Assembly (NCBI RefSeq): GCF_022179385.1
Contig: NZ_BPQS01000007.1
Coordinates: 181,241 to 245,240 of the forward strand
Source: Methylobacterium longum
GTDB lineage: Bacteria > Pseudomonadota > Alphaproteobacteria > Rhizobiales > Beijerinckiaceae
DNA length: 64,000 nucleotides
Direction of reading: 5' to 3'
The notes under the pieces are model-generated. The model saw only the letters and a program-made list of their open reading frames with translations, was not told the origin of the DNA and did no database searches. Position numbers and translations under genes: made by a program. This document shows, in pieces, positions 50,536-58,971 of the stretch (its first letter is position 1; each line of letters starts with the position of its first letter).

Positions 50536-51300
50536 TCAGTGCAGGGAGTCACGGTCCTTGAGCCGGGACGCCTTGGTCACGATCGGCTTCTTGGGACCGG
50601 TCCGGGCCGGGTGTTTGGGCTTGGCCGCGGGACTGGCCTTCTTCGGCCCCTGCGGCCGGAAGGGCGCGCGGGCAGGCTCCGCCGCGCGCTCCTCGACCGG
50701 TTCCGCATCTTCGGCCTCGTCGGCCTCGTCCTCGGCGGGCGGACCGCCGCGGCGGAGCGATTCGCGGATCAGTTCGTCGGTGAGGACGAGATGGGCCTCG
50801 GCGAGGTCCCTGAGCGGCAGGTCGATGCGGCTCGGCAGGCCTTCCTTCACGTCGGGCAGATCGATCGGGACGGTGAACCCCGCCGGATCCGGCGCGCCGA
50901 GGATGCCGCGGAAGCGCTTGCGCCCGTCGAGGGGCGGGCTCAGCTCGACCTTGGCCTCGTAGCCGACCCAGCGGGCGAAATCCGAGATCCGCACCAGCGG
51001 CCGGTCGATCCCCGGCGAGGAGACCTCGAGGTTGTAGGCGCCCCCCACCGGATCGTCGACGTCGAGGATCGGGGAGATCGTCCGGCTCACCGCCTCGCAA
51101 TCCGCGATCGTGAAGGTGCCGTCCGGCCGCTCCGCCATGATCTGCACGGTACAGCCGTTGATGTTGTTGACCTTTACCCGCACCAGCCGGAAGCCGAGAC
51201 CCTGGAGAGGCCCCTCGATCGCCTGCGCGACGCGCGCGGCGACACCGGCCTCGCGGACGAGGCGCTTCTCGGACAGATCCGCTTCGATCTCGGACGACAT
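50536..51300 (-). CDS. rimP: Ribosome maturation factor RimP
   Basis: 254-residue 30S maturation factor. The N-terminal domain ([58 protein letters not shown]) and the SH3-like domain are canonical. The last 80 residues are an added Pro/Lys/Glu-rich tail ([20 protein letters not shown] and a basic end). It is the first gene of the rimP-nusA-ylxR-infB operon. The upstream frame is open, but the family start is at 51300. Its leader contains a promoter and a terminator-like hairpin. Confidence 0.94.
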   Translation of the reverse strand: MSSEIEADLSEKRLVREAGVAARVAQAIEGPLQGLGFRLVRVKVNNINGCTVQIMAERPDGTFTIADCEAVSRTISPILDVDDPVGGAYNLEVSSPGIDRPLVRISDFARWVGYEAKVELSPPLDGRKRFRGILGAPDPAGFTVPIDLPDVKEGLPSRIDLPLRDLAEAHLVLTDELIRESLRRGGPPAEDEADEAEDAEPVEERAAEPARAPFRPQGPKKASPAAKPKHPARTGPKKPIVTKASRLKDRDSLH

Positions 51301-51382
51301 GGGTTTGAGCGCGCAACCTTCGCGGCGTTCTGCCTGGCCCGCCCGCGGCGTACGGCCTCGTGCGGCGAGGGACGGTGCGGCG

Positions 51383-51414
51383 AAAAAAAAGAGCGGACCC
51401 GGTGGGGCCCACTC
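51383..51414 (-). terminator. Attenuator-like terminator in the rimP leader
   Basis: On the minus strand, GAGTGGGCC (51414-51406) can pair with GGTCCGCTC (51399-51391) around a six-base loop, including two G-T pairs, followed directly by eight T (51390-51383). It sits between the inferred promoter and rimP, so it would end transcription before the operon unless antiterminated. Confidence 0.75.
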
Positions 51415-51456
51415 CCGAACCGCAGCCTCTCGACTGCCATCAGAACTGATGGAGGC

Positions 51457-51485
51457 TAGATAGCGACCCTTTGCCGGGAGCGCAA
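51457..51485 (-). promoter_or_regulatory. Promoter of the rimP-nusA-infB operon
   Basis: On the minus strand, TTGCGC (51485-51480) and TATCTA (51462-51457) are spaced by 17 bases. Immediately downstream, CCATCAGTTCTGATGG (51452-51437) is a near-perfect palindrome that could be an operator at the start site. Inferred transcript start near 51450, giving a 150-nucleotide leader containing the hairpin terminator. Confidence 0.6.
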
Positions 51486-51520
51486 GGCGGATCGGATGCG
51501 CCGCGGGGACCGGGTCTTCC

Positions 51521-51567
51521 AAATCTCGCCCGCATCCTGAGGCGCCGCAGCGCAGCGGAGGCCGCGG
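51521..51567. repeat. Dispersed intergenic repeat, second copy
   Basis: AATCTCG followed by CCTGAGGCGCCGCAGCGCAG and CGGAGGCCGCGG is a diverged copy of the element at 16852-16890 (AATCTCGTCCTGAGACGCCG, then GAGCGCAGCGGACGCCGCG). It lies between rimP and the aldo/keto reductase gene. Confidence 0.6.
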
Positions 51568-51626
51568 CTCGCCGCGCGCACCTCCGATGCGGGGAGATCG
51601 ACGACGCCCCCCCGCCTCCAGCATCG

Positions 51627-52637
51627 TCAGCCGCTGCGCGGCACCCGCCCCTCCAGCGGATAGGCCGGATCGTTGTAGCCCGGCGTCGTCGGGTGACCCG
51701 CGGCCACGAACCCGTCGACCAGCGCCTCGTCCTCGGGGGTGAAGGCGTAGTCGAGGGCGCTGAGATATTCCTGCCACTGCGCCTCCGTGCGCGGTCCCGC
51801 GATGACGCCGGTGACGAGGCGGTTGTTCAGCACCCAGGCGGTGGCGAACTGGCCGGCCGTGATACCCCGCGCCTCGGCGTGCTCCCTGAGCGTCCGGGCG
51901 ATCCGCAGGGATTCCGGCCGCCACTCGGTCTGCATCATCCGGGTGTCCTGGCGGCCGGCGCGGGACTCGGCCGGCGGCGGGGCGTCGGGATCGTACTTGC
52001 CGGTGAGCACGCCGCGGGCAAGCGGCGAGTACGGCACGACACCGAGCCCGAAATGGGCGCAGGCCGGCAGGTGCTCGGTCTCGGGCATGCGGTTGAAGGC
52101 GTTGTAGTAGGGCTGGCTCACCACCGGCCGGTCGATCCCGATCTCGTCGCAGATCCGGCAGATCTCGGCGACCCGCCAGGACCGGTGGTTCGAGACGCCG
52201 AAGTGGCGGATCTTGCCGGCGCGGACGAGGTCGGCCATCGCCCGCACGGTCTCCGCGAGCGGCGTGTGGTGGTCCTCCTTGTGGAGGTAGTAGATGTCGA
52301 TGAAGTCGGTGCCGAGCCGGCGCAGGCTGTCCTCGGCGGCCTTCATGACGTGGACCCGCGAGAGGCCGCCGTCATTGATGCCGGGCCCCGTCGGGTTGGC
52401 GACCTTGGTGGCCAGGATCCAGGCGCTGCGCTCGGACCTGATCGCCCGGCCGGTGATCTCCTCGGAGCGGCCGTCCGTGTAGACGTTGGCCGTGTCGATG
52501 AAGTTGATCCCGGCCTCCCGCGCGCTGCCGACGATGCGGCCTGCGGCGGCCTCATCGGTGGGCCCGCCGAACATCATCGTGCCGAGGCAGATCGGCGAGA
52601 CCTTGAGGCCGGAGCGGCCGAGATTGCGGTACTGCAT
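51627..52637 (-). CDS. Aldo/keto reductase
   Basis: 336-residue NADPH-dependent TIM-barrel reductase. Catalytic tetrad elements: [16 protein letters not shown] (Asp, Tyr), [11 protein letters not shown] (Lys) and [12 protein letters not shown] (His). The cofactor site has [15 protein letters not shown]. The start [20 protein letters not shown] at 52637 has GGATGGA upstream; an ATG three codons earlier is an alternative. The substrate is unknown. Divergent from msrQ. Confidence 0.92.
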   Translation of the reverse strand: MQYRNLGRSGLKVSPICLGTMMFGGPTDEAAAGRIVGSAREAGINFIDTANVYTDGRSEEITGRAIRSERSAWILATKVANPTGPGINDGGLSRVHVMKAAEDSLRRLGTDFIDIYYLHKEDHHTPLAETVRAMADLVRAGKIRHFGVSNHRSWRVAEICRICDEIGIDRPVVSQPYYNAFNRMPETEHLPACAHFGLGVVPYSPLARGVLTGKYDPDAPPPAESRAGRQDTRMMQTEWRPESLRIARTLREHAEARGITAGQFATAWVLNNRLVTGVIAGPRTEAQWQEYLSALDYAFTPEDEALVDGFVAAGHPTTPGYNDPAYPLEGRVPRSG

Positions 52638-52842
52638 GGGATCCATCCGGTGTCCGTCGCCACGCTATCTCGCCGCCGGGGCGGCGTGGTCAACCACGCA
52701 GGTGAACGCATCCCCGTAACCGTCACGCATCCGCGGCGAACCGACCCGCGACGGCACCGATGGCCGGACACGGCCGTTCCCGCCGCGGGCGCGACCGGAT
52801 TGCCACCGCCATCCCGTCGACGCATGCCCTGTTCGAGATCCC

Positions 52843-53760
52843 ATGATTGATCGCTTGGCCATCCCCCTCCCCTGGCTCGACCGGGCCGGCCGCCTCTCCT
52901 GGCTGAAGCTCGCGGTGTTCGCGGGCTGCGTCGCACCGGCGCTGTACCTCGCGGCCGCCTACCGGCTCGATGCCCTGGGCGCGAAGCCGATCACCGCGCT
53001 GATCCATGCCACCGGCGAGTGGGCGGTGCGCATCCTGCTGTTCTGCCTGGCAATCTCGCCGCTGCGCCGCATCGCCGACTGGCCGAAGGTCTTGGTCGTC
53101 CGGCGGATGCTCGGCGTCGCCGTGATGGCCTACGCGGTCGCCCATCTCACCCTCTACGCGGTCGACCAGAACCTGATCCTCACCAAGGTCGCCTCGGAGA
53201 TCGCGCTCCGGCTCTACCTGACCATCGGCTTCGTGGCGCTGATCGGCCTGATCGCCCTCGGGCTGACCTCGACGGACGCGGCGATCCGCAATCTCGGCCC
53301 GAACTGGCACCGGCTGCACCGGCTCGTCTACACGATCGCCGTGCTGGCGCTCGCCCACTACTTCCTGCAATCGAAGATCGACGTGACCGATCCGGTCTTC
53401 TCGGCCGGCCTGTTCCTGCTGCTGATGGGCTGGCGGGTGATGCGGCGGTTCAAGTGGCCCGAGCGGCCCTGGTCGCTGCTTCTCCTCGCGCTGCTGGCCG
53501 GCCTCGTCACCGCGGGGTTGGAAGCGGCCTGGTACGGGTTGGCCAGCGGCGTCCCGGCCAGCCTCGTCCTCGCCGCCAACCTGGACTTCTCGGGGCCGAT
53601 CCGGCCGGCCTGGTGGGTGCTGGGGATCGGGCTGCTCCTGCCGGTCGCGGCCCTGGTGCGGCGCCCGCGGGTACCCTCGGCCGGACCGGCGCCGGCCCGG
53701 CGGCCCGCCACCGAGGCCCGCGCCCCGCGTGTGCAGGAGCCCTTGTCGCCGCCGGCGTGA
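52843..53760 (+). CDS. msrQ: Heme-binding membrane subunit MsrQ-like (ferric reductase-type)
   Basis: 305-residue inner-membrane b-type heme protein of the MsrQ/YedZ family, which passes electrons to the periplasmic methionine sulfoxide reductase MsrP. Six to eight TM helices with conserved His in HATGEWAVRILL, YAVAHLTLY and the HRLHRLVY/LALAHYF region. A Pro/Arg-rich cytoplasmic tail follows (about 275-305). No msrP gene adjoins it. Its TGA overlaps an ATG of the following frame, though that gene probably starts later. Confidence 0.85.
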   Translation: MIDRLAIPLPWLDRAGRLSWLKLAVFAGCVAPALYLAAAYRLDALGAKPITALIHATGEWAVRILLFCLAISPLRRIADWPKVLVVRRMLGVAVMAYAVAHLTLYAVDQNLILTKVASEIALRLYLTIGFVALIGLIALGLTSTDAAIRNLGPNWHRLHRLVYTIAVLALAHYFLQSKIDVTDPVFSAGLFLLLMGWRVMRRFKWPERPWSLLLLALLAGLVTAGLEAAWYGLASGVPASLVLAANLDFSGPIRPAWWVLGIGLLLPVAALVRRPRVPSAGPAPARRPATEARAPRVQEPLSPPA

Positions 53761-53804
53761 TGCCGCAGAACCCGCACCCGGCCCAGCGGAGCTTCCAGGA
53801 CGAC

Positions 53805-54200
53805 ATGCGCGGCACGCTTCTCCTGATCGCGGGACTGCTCGCACCGAGCGTCGCCCTCGCGGCGCCGCCCGCGACACCACCGGGCGCGACCGCGAAACCG
53901 GCCGCCAAGGCGCCCCCGGCCGCGGCGGCGCCGGCCGTCGCGGCCTGCACCCCGCCCGAGCCGCCACCGGCCTCCGTCCGGCCGACCAAGCCGGCCCTGC
54001 CGGAGAAGCCCGCCTGCCTCGACGCCAAGGCGGGCTGCCCGGGCTGGGAGGCCTACAGCTACAACGACGCGATCAAGGCCTATAACCTGCAGGCGCAGGC
54101 CTTCCGGCCGATCGCCGAGGCCTACCTGCAGAAGCTCAATGCCTACGTGAAGGCGAGTGCCGAATACGCCCAGTGCGAAGTCACCGCGATGCAGAAATAG
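53805..54200 (+). CDS. Small exported Pro/Ala-rich protein with C-terminal Cys
   Basis: 131 residues from the ATG at 53805, which has CAGGA upstream and starts a clear signal peptide (GTLLLIAGLLAPSVALA). The mature protein has a Pro/Ala-rich linker and then a short conserved-looking domain (YNDAIKAYNLQAQAFRPIAE, AYLQKLNAYVKASAEYAQ) with four cysteines. An upstream ATG at 53760 overlaps the msrQ stop. No known family recognised. Confidence 0.65.
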   Translation: MRGTLLLIAGLLAPSVALAAPPATPPGATAKPAAKAPPAAAAPAVAACTPPEPPPASVRPTKPALPEKPACLDAKAGCPGWEAYSYNDAIKAYNLQAQAFRPIAEAYLQKLNAYVKASAEYAQCEVTAMQK

Positions 54201-54286
54201 CCGGCTGAACGGAAGCCGACACGGACCTGCGGCGGCGGTTCAGGTGCCTCGGTGCAACCTCCGGAGATGATGGCCGCGATCCCCGT

Positions 54287-54682
54287 GTGCCCGATTCCGC
54301 TGAGGCCCCCGTGCCCGCCCGTCGCCTCCTCGCACGCACCGGACTCCTTGCCCTGCTCCTCGCCGCCGGCCCGGCGCTGGCCGCCGATTTCGGGGGGCCC
54401 TATACGCCGCCCGGCTATGGCGGTCCGCCTCAGGAAGACGAGCCCGAACGCGGCCCCCCGCCGCCGCCGCCGCGGCGCGAGCCTGAGTTCCGCGGCCCCC
54501 GTTTCACCGCCGCGCCGCCCGAGCCGTGCCGGGAATTCGTGCGGCGCCGGTTCGATCCGGACGGCGCGCCGGTGCTGCGCCGTGTGCGGGTCTGCGACGA
54601 GCCGGCCTTCGACCGCGGCCCGCCCCCTCCGCCGCCGCCGGAGGACATCCCGCCCCGCCGCTGGGGCGGACCGCGCTGGTAG
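54287..54682 (+). CDS. Small exported proline-rich hypothetical protein
   Basis: 131 residues starting with GTG. Signal peptide TGLLALLLAAGPALAA, then a mature part with runs of five to seven prolines and arginines, and two cysteines in EPCREFVRRRF and RVCDEPAF. No family recognised; the low complexity limits confidence. It follows the previous exported protein on the same strand with an 86-base gap. Confidence 0.6.
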   Translation: MPDSAEAPVPARRLLARTGLLALLLAAGPALAADFGGPYTPPGYGGPPQEDEPERGPPPPPPRREPEFRGPRFTAAPPEPCREFVRRRFDPDGAPVLRRVRVCDEPAFDRGPPPPPPPEDIPPRRWGGPRW

Positions 54683-54851
54683 GATGGACCTTGCGGCACC
54701 CGGTCGGTGCCTCGGGGCTTCCATCCCCGGCGGAGCGAGGCAATCCCTTCGGCGCCGCGCCGAGTGACATCGCCCCGCTCCGGATCGCGTCGCTTCGCGC
54801 GTGATGACGGCCAGGACCGCCTCAGCCGAAGGTCCCGACCGGAAGGCGACA

Positions 54852-55028
54852 TCAGATGCGCGCCGGCGCCTTCTTCAGCGCCGCCGCGAAGGCCTTGAGC
54901 TGGCGGTTGAGGTCCGCCAGCTCGTTCAGCGCGATGGTCTTGTGGCCGTCGCGGACCGCGCGATCGATGTCCTCGACCTGCGAGGCGACGAGGCGGCGGA
55001 TGGCGGTGGCAACTTGTTGTCGGGTCAT
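54852..55028 (-). CDS. Small helical hypothetical protein
   Basis: 58-residue polypeptide, MTRQQVATAIRRLVASQVED then IDRAVRDGHKTIALNELADL and a Lys/Ala-rich end. The amphipathic helical pattern and Glu/Arg content look like a genuine small protein. No domain recognised. The frame is open far upstream, and the start is a best guess without a strong ribosome site. Confidence 0.5.
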   Translation of the reverse strand: MTRQQVATAIRRLVASQVEDIDRAVRDGHKTIALNELADLNRQLKAFAAALKKAPARI

Positions 55029-55165
55029 CGATTCGAGCGTCTCGTGCGTGCGTCCTGGCGGGCCTCGACGGACGGCCGGAATCGGGCCGTCGACACGGTT
55101 CGGTGATAGGGCGGTAGGCTTAACCGTTGGTGTCCGCACCCGCCCGGCGCACAGGGATTCCGGTC

Positions 55166-55564
55166 CTATCGGCGCCCCTGCATCTCGGCGCGCCGCATCG
55201 GCATCGCGTCGATCGTGGCGAACAGCGTCTGCGGTGGGATCGGCGTGTCGGCGGCGAGCTTGGCGCCCCCGTCCTTCCCGATCAGGACCGCGCGGAAGCG
55301 GTCGGCCGGCAGGCCGAGCCGCGCGCGCAGAGCCAGCGCCCCGGCCCCGGAGCCGATCGCTTCCAGCACCACGAGGTCGCGCTCGGCGACGCTGGCGCGG
55401 GCGGCCCCCAACGCGGCCCGCTGGGCCCTCAGCTGCGCATCCCCGCCGTCGGGTGCCGACAGGACCAGCACCCGGGCGCGGTCCCGATACCTGTCGAGCG
55501 GGCCGGCCGAGGCGGCCCCCGCCGTTAGGATCGCCAGGCCGAGCCCCAGTGTCGTCCGCCGCAT
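55166..55564 (-). CDS. DUF4174 domain-containing exported protein
   Basis: 132 residues. A signal peptide (TTLGLGLAILTAGAASA) is followed by a compact thioredoxin-like DUF4174 domain: RVLVLSAPDGGDAQLRAQRA, LVVLEAIG, FRAVLIGKDGGAKL and PQTLFATIDAMPMRR. The family function is unknown; it is probably periplasmic. Divergent from the medium-chain reductase gene. Confidence 0.82.
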   Translation of the reverse strand: MRRTTLGLGLAILTAGAASAGPLDRYRDRARVLVLSAPDGGDAQLRAQRAALGAARASVAERDLVVLEAIGSGAGALALRARLGLPADRFRAVLIGKDGGAKLAADTPIPPQTLFATIDAMPMRRAEMQGRR

Positions 55565-55679
55565 GCAGCCGCTCCCCGCTCAGGAGATCGGACAACGCAC
55601 GATCCGGCCCGGAGATCGCCGCCGCGCCTTTGCCGCAGCCGCCTCGCGCCCCAGATCGGAGGCGGCATCCAGCATCCGG

Positions 55680-55724
55680 GAGTCTGCCATGACCGAGTCC
55701 GCCACGACCGAGTCCGCCACGATC
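55680..55724 (+). repeat. 15-bp tandem repeat at the start of the reductase gene
   Basis: Three adjacent 15-base units, GAGTCTGCCATGACC, GAGTCCGCCACGACC and GAGTCCGCCACGATC. They encode ESAMT, ESATT, ESATI in the frame of the downstream gene; the first unit contains its probable ATG. Confidence 0.8.
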
Positions 55725-56735
55725 GCCATGAACCGCCGCATCGTCCTGGCCTCGCGCCCGCACGGCGAGCCGCGCCCCGAGAACTTCCGTCTGGAGGAGG
55801 TGCCGGTACCGCGTCTCGGCCCGGGGCAGGTCCTCCTGCGCACCCGCTGGCTGTCCCTCGACCCCTACATGCGCGGCCGGATGAGCGACGCCAAATCCTA
55901 CGCCGCCCCCGTGGAGATCGGCGCGCCGATCACCGCCGAGACGGTGGGCGAGGTCGTCGCCTCGAACCACCCGGACCATGCCGTGGGCGCCCTCATCACC
56001 GCCTTCGCGGGCTGGCAGGACTACTTCGTCACCGACGGAAAGGGGTCACGCAGGGTCGATCCGGCCGCGGCGCCGCCCTCGACGGCGCTCGGCGTGCTCG
56101 GGATGCCCGGCATGACCGCCTATACCGGGCTTCTCAACATCGGCCAGCCGAAGGCCGGCGAGACCGTCGTGGTCGCCGCCGCTGCCGGTCCCGTAGGCTC
56201 CCTCGTCGGGCAGATCGCCAAGCTGAAGGGCGCCCGCGCCGTCGGGATCGCGGGCGGCCCGGACAAGTGCCGCTACCTCACCGAAGAACTGGGCTTCGAC
56301 GCCGCCATCGACCATCGCGGCGCCGATCTGCCCGTGGCTCTGGCCGCCGCCTGCCCCAAGGGCATCGACGTCTACTTCGAGAATGTCGGTGGCGCAGTCT
56401 TCGCCGCCGTGATGCCGCTGCTCAACCCCTTCGCGCGGATCCCGGTCTGCGGCCTCGTCTCGGGCTACAACGCCACCGAGGTGCCCCCCGGCCCCGACCG
56501 CCTGCCGGGCCTGATGCGCTCGGTTCTCACGAACCGGCTGCACATCCAGGGCTTCATCGTCTGGGACTTCGCCGATCAGGCGGAGATCTTTCGCCGGGAG
56601 GTCGGCGGCTGGATCCAGGAGGGCCGGGTCCGCTACCGCGAGGACGTGGTGGAGGGCCTGGAGAAGGCACCCGAGGCCTTCGTCGGCCTGTTGAAAGGCC
56701 GGAATTTCGGAAAGCTGGTCGTGCGGGTCTCCTGA
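55689..56735 (+). CDS. NADP-dependent medium-chain oxidoreductase
   Basis: 348-residue MDR enzyme of the alkenal/prostaglandin reductase group (double-bond reductase with NADPH). Start at 55689 has GGGAG upstream. ATG 55728 gives the family-typical start MNRRIVLASRP but has no ribosome site. Motifs: SLDPYMRGRMSD, GMPGMTAYTGLLNIGQPKAG, cofactor loop AAAGPVGSLVGQIAKLKG, DVYFENVGG. Likely acts in aldehyde or enone detoxification; substrate unknown. Confidence 0.9.
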   Translation: MTESATTESATIAMNRRIVLASRPHGEPRPENFRLEEVPVPRLGPGQVLLRTRWLSLDPYMRGRMSDAKSYAAPVEIGAPITAETVGEVVASNHPDHAVGALITAFAGWQDYFVTDGKGSRRVDPAAAPPSTALGVLGMPGMTAYTGLLNIGQPKAGETVVVAAAAGPVGSLVGQIAKLKGARAVGIAGGPDKCRYLTEELGFDAAIDHRGADLPVALAAACPKGIDVYFENVGGAVFAAVMPLLNPFARIPVCGLVSGYNATEVPPGPDRLPGLMRSVLTNRLHIQGFIVWDFADQAEIFRREVGGWIQEGRVRYREDVVEGLEKAPEAFVGLLKGRNFGKLVVRVS

Positions 56736-56756
56736 CCGAGGCTTGCTGCCGCTCAA

Positions 56757-56771
56757 GAACAGATATAGAAC
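56757..56771. promoter_or_regulatory. LexA (SOS) box upstream of ssb
   Basis: GAAC-AGATATA-GAAC is a perfect match to the alphaproteobacterial LexA consensus GAAC-N7-GAAC, 132 bases before the ssb ATG. A TATAGA (56764-56769) inside the box may be the -10 element with TTGCTG upstream (short 15-base spacer), so LexA would block the promoter. Confidence 0.85.
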
Positions 56772-56903
56772 ATAGAGATCCGTCGGCGCTGCGGAAAGCG
56801 GGCACAAGCCCGCTCCGCAGGTTGCCGCTCCGGAAGCCCGGGCGCATGGTTCGCGCGCCTCCGGGCAGATGCCCAGTGAGATCCGTACGGTGAGGAGAGA
56901 GCG

Positions 56904-57479
56904 ATGGCGGGCAGCGTCAACAAGGTGATTCTGGTGGGCAATCTCGGGCGCGACCCCGAGATGCGCCGCCTCGGCTCGGGCGATCCGGTGTGCAATCTGC
57001 GGCTCGCCACCTCCGAGTCGTGGAAGGACAAGGCCTCCGGCGAGCGCAAGGAGAAGACCGAGTGGCACTCGGTCGTGATCTACAACGACAACCTCGCCCG
57101 CGTGGCCGAGCAGTACCTGCGCAAGGGCTCGAAGGTCTACATCGAGGGCCAGCTCCAGACCCGGAAGTGGACCGACAATTCCGGCGTCGAGAAGTACACC
57201 ACCGAGGTGGTGCTCCAGCGCTTCCGGGGCGAGATGACGATTCTCGACGGGCGTGGCGGTGGCGGCGGAGACTTCGCCGGCGAGGACGAGGGCGGCGGCC
57301 AGATCAGCCGCGGCGGCGACTTCGGCGGTGGCCGGGGTGGTGACCGCGGGGGCGATTTCGGCGGCGGCCGCGCTCAGGGCGGCGAGCGGCGTCCGGCCCC
57401 GGCGTCCTCCGGCAACGGCAATGGCGGCGGCGGTGGCGGACGCGGCGGCTACGACCTGGACGACGATATCCCGTTTTAG
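56904..57479 (+). CDS. ssb: Single-stranded DNA-binding protein
   Basis: 191-residue SSB. The OB-fold domain (about 5-110) has [20 protein letters not shown], and [21 protein letters not shown] long Gly-rich linker with few other residues ([18 protein letters not shown]) and the acidic tip DLDDDIPF, which binds repair and replication partners, are present. Ribosome site GAGGAGAGAG precedes the ATG. A LexA box upstream indicates SOS control. Confidence 0.96.
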   Translation: MAGSVNKVILVGNLGRDPEMRRLGSGDPVCNLRLATSESWKDKASGERKEKTEWHSVVIYNDNLARVAEQYLRKGSKVYIEGQLQTRKWTDNSGVEKYTTEVVLQRFRGEMTILDGRGGGGGDFAGEDEGGGQISRGGDFGGGRGGDRGGDFGGGRAQGGERRPAPASSGNGNGGGGGGRGGYDLDDDIPF

Positions 57480-57637
57480 GTCGTTCCATCGGCGCGGCGA
57501 CAGGGCCTGCGCAGGATACACCAACGACAGATGGGGTGATTGGGGTCACGCCGTGGGTCGTCTGAAGGCGGCTGCTCCTATCGAGATGTGAGATCGTGGT
57601 CGACGTCGGATCGCCACAGCATCAGGAAGGAGCAGCC

Positions 57638-58681
57638 ATGACGTACTTTGCCGGACTCGATGTCTCCCTGGAAGAGAGCGCGATCTGTGTGGTCGATGAA
57701 ACGGGTCGGATCATCAAGGAGATGCGGGCCGCCAGCGAGCCTCTCGCCCTCATCGCTGCCCTGACGGGGCTCGGCCTTCCCCTGGAGCGCATCGGCCTGG
57801 AGGCGTGCTCGCTGACGGCATGGCTGCACGATGGGCTTCGTGCAGCGGGTCTACCGGCGACCTGCATCGAGACGCGCTCCGCTAACGCAGCCATGAAGAC
57901 GATGCCCAACAAGACCGACCGCAACGATGCCCGTGCACTCGCCCAGATCATGCGCACGGGCTGGTTCCGGCAGGTTCACGTCAAGTCGCGCCAGTCTCGG
58001 CTCTGGCGGTCGCTGCTGGTGGCGCGCCGCACCGTGCTCAACGAGATGCGCGCGATCGAGAACGTCGTGCGGGCGATCCTGCGCGAGGGCGGGATCAAGC
58101 TCGGCACACCGGCACACGCAGCCTTCGCTGGACGGGTTCGGGAGATGGTGGGCGACGATCCCCTGATCCTGCCGATCGTCACGCCCCTGCTGGCGATCCT
58201 GGCCACGATGCTGGAGCAGCTCGATCGGCTGACCCGGCAGGTCCTCGTCATCGTACGGGGCGAGGCGGTCTGCCGACGCTTGATGAGTGTGCCGGGCGTC
58301 GGCCCGATCACCGCGCTCGCCTTCCGAGCCACCATCGATCAGCCGGAGCGGTTCCGACACTCCCGGGACGTGGGTGCGCATCTCGGTCTGACGCCGTCCC
58401 GCTATCAGTCGGGCGAGACCGACATCCAGGGCAAGGTTAGCCGCTGCGGCGACGAATTGGCCCGCACCGCGCTCTACGAGGCGGCCCACTCTCTGCTGAC
58501 GCGTAGCCGCAAATGGTCGAGCCTGCGCGCCTGGGGCCTGCAGATCGCCAAGCATCGTGGCATGGCCCGAGCCCGCGTGGCGGTCGCGCGCAAGCTCGCC
58601 GTCGTCCTGCACCGGATGTGGAGCGACAAGACCGAGTTCCGCTTCGGCAAGGAGCCGACCGCGGCCATTGCGGCCGCCTGA
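57638..58681 (+). CDS. IS110 family transposase
   Basis: 347-residue DEDD transposase. Catalytic residues of the RuvC-like domain are seen as GLDVS (Asp8), GLEACS (Glu55) and NKTDRNDA (Asp94/Asp97). The C-terminal Tnp_20 domain carries MSVPGVGPITALAFRATI and GETDIQGKVSRCGDELA with Ser268 at the catalytic serine position. ATG at 57638 has AGGAAGGAG upstream; an in-frame ATG 14 codons earlier is less likely. The gene looks intact. Inserted between ssb and an SDR gene. Confidence 0.93.
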   Translation: MTYFAGLDVSLEESAICVVDETGRIIKEMRAASEPLALIAALTGLGLPLERIGLEACSLTAWLHDGLRAAGLPATCIETRSANAAMKTMPNKTDRNDARALAQIMRTGWFRQVHVKSRQSRLWRSLLVARRTVLNEMRAIENVVRAILREGGIKLGTPAHAAFAGRVREMVGDDPLILPIVTPLLAILATMLEQLDRLTRQVLVIVRGEAVCRRLMSVPGVGPITALAFRATIDQPERFRHSRDVGAHLGLTPSRYQSGETDIQGKVSRCGDELARTALYEAAHSLLTRSRKWSSLRAWGLQIAKHRGMARARVAVARKLAVVLHRMWSDKTEFRFGKEPTAAIAAA

Positions 58682-58971
58682 CCGAAATACACCTGCCCGG
58701 TCGAACTGAACGACGGCAGGCCAGACTTCACCCGCGAGGGTGGCCCGGATCGTTCCCGTGGGGACGATGGGTGAGACGATCTCGTTAAGAGCCCCGAACC
58801 GGTCCGCGTCAGCAGATCAGGTCGTGAGACAGATTGAGACGCCTTGCTCTCCTGACCCCATCATGCGGCGGCCTTGCGCCGACCGCGAAGAGAAGCGCGT
58901 GACCCGCGGGAGCGACACAGCCGAGAGCAGAAAACATCGATCAGGAGACGCTTGCCTCACGAACCCCAATC
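58682..58971 (+). ncRNA. Candidate guide (bridge/seek) RNA region of the IS110-family element
   Basis: About 290 noncoding bases between the transposase stop and the right subterminal repeat. It contains the hairpin ATCGTTCCC / GGGGACGAT (58749-58757, 58760-58768). IS110/IS1111 elements encode a structured noncoding RNA in the longer noncoding end that guides recombination; here that end lies downstream. The RNA itself is inferred from position and length, not demonstrated. Confidence 0.45.

Larger units (their letters stand above)
57538..58971 (+). mobile_element. IS110-family insertion sequence (IS1111-like ends)
   Basis: One transposase gene (57638-58681) flanked by noncoding DNA. GATTGGGGT at 57538-57546 and its exact complement ACCCCAATC at 58963-58971 form a 9-base inverted repeat that marks approximate (probably subterminal) ends. 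The left noncoding end is about 100 bases and the right about 290, containing a strong hairpin at 58749-58768. True ends and target site are not fixed because this family does not leave long duplications. Confidence 0.7.
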
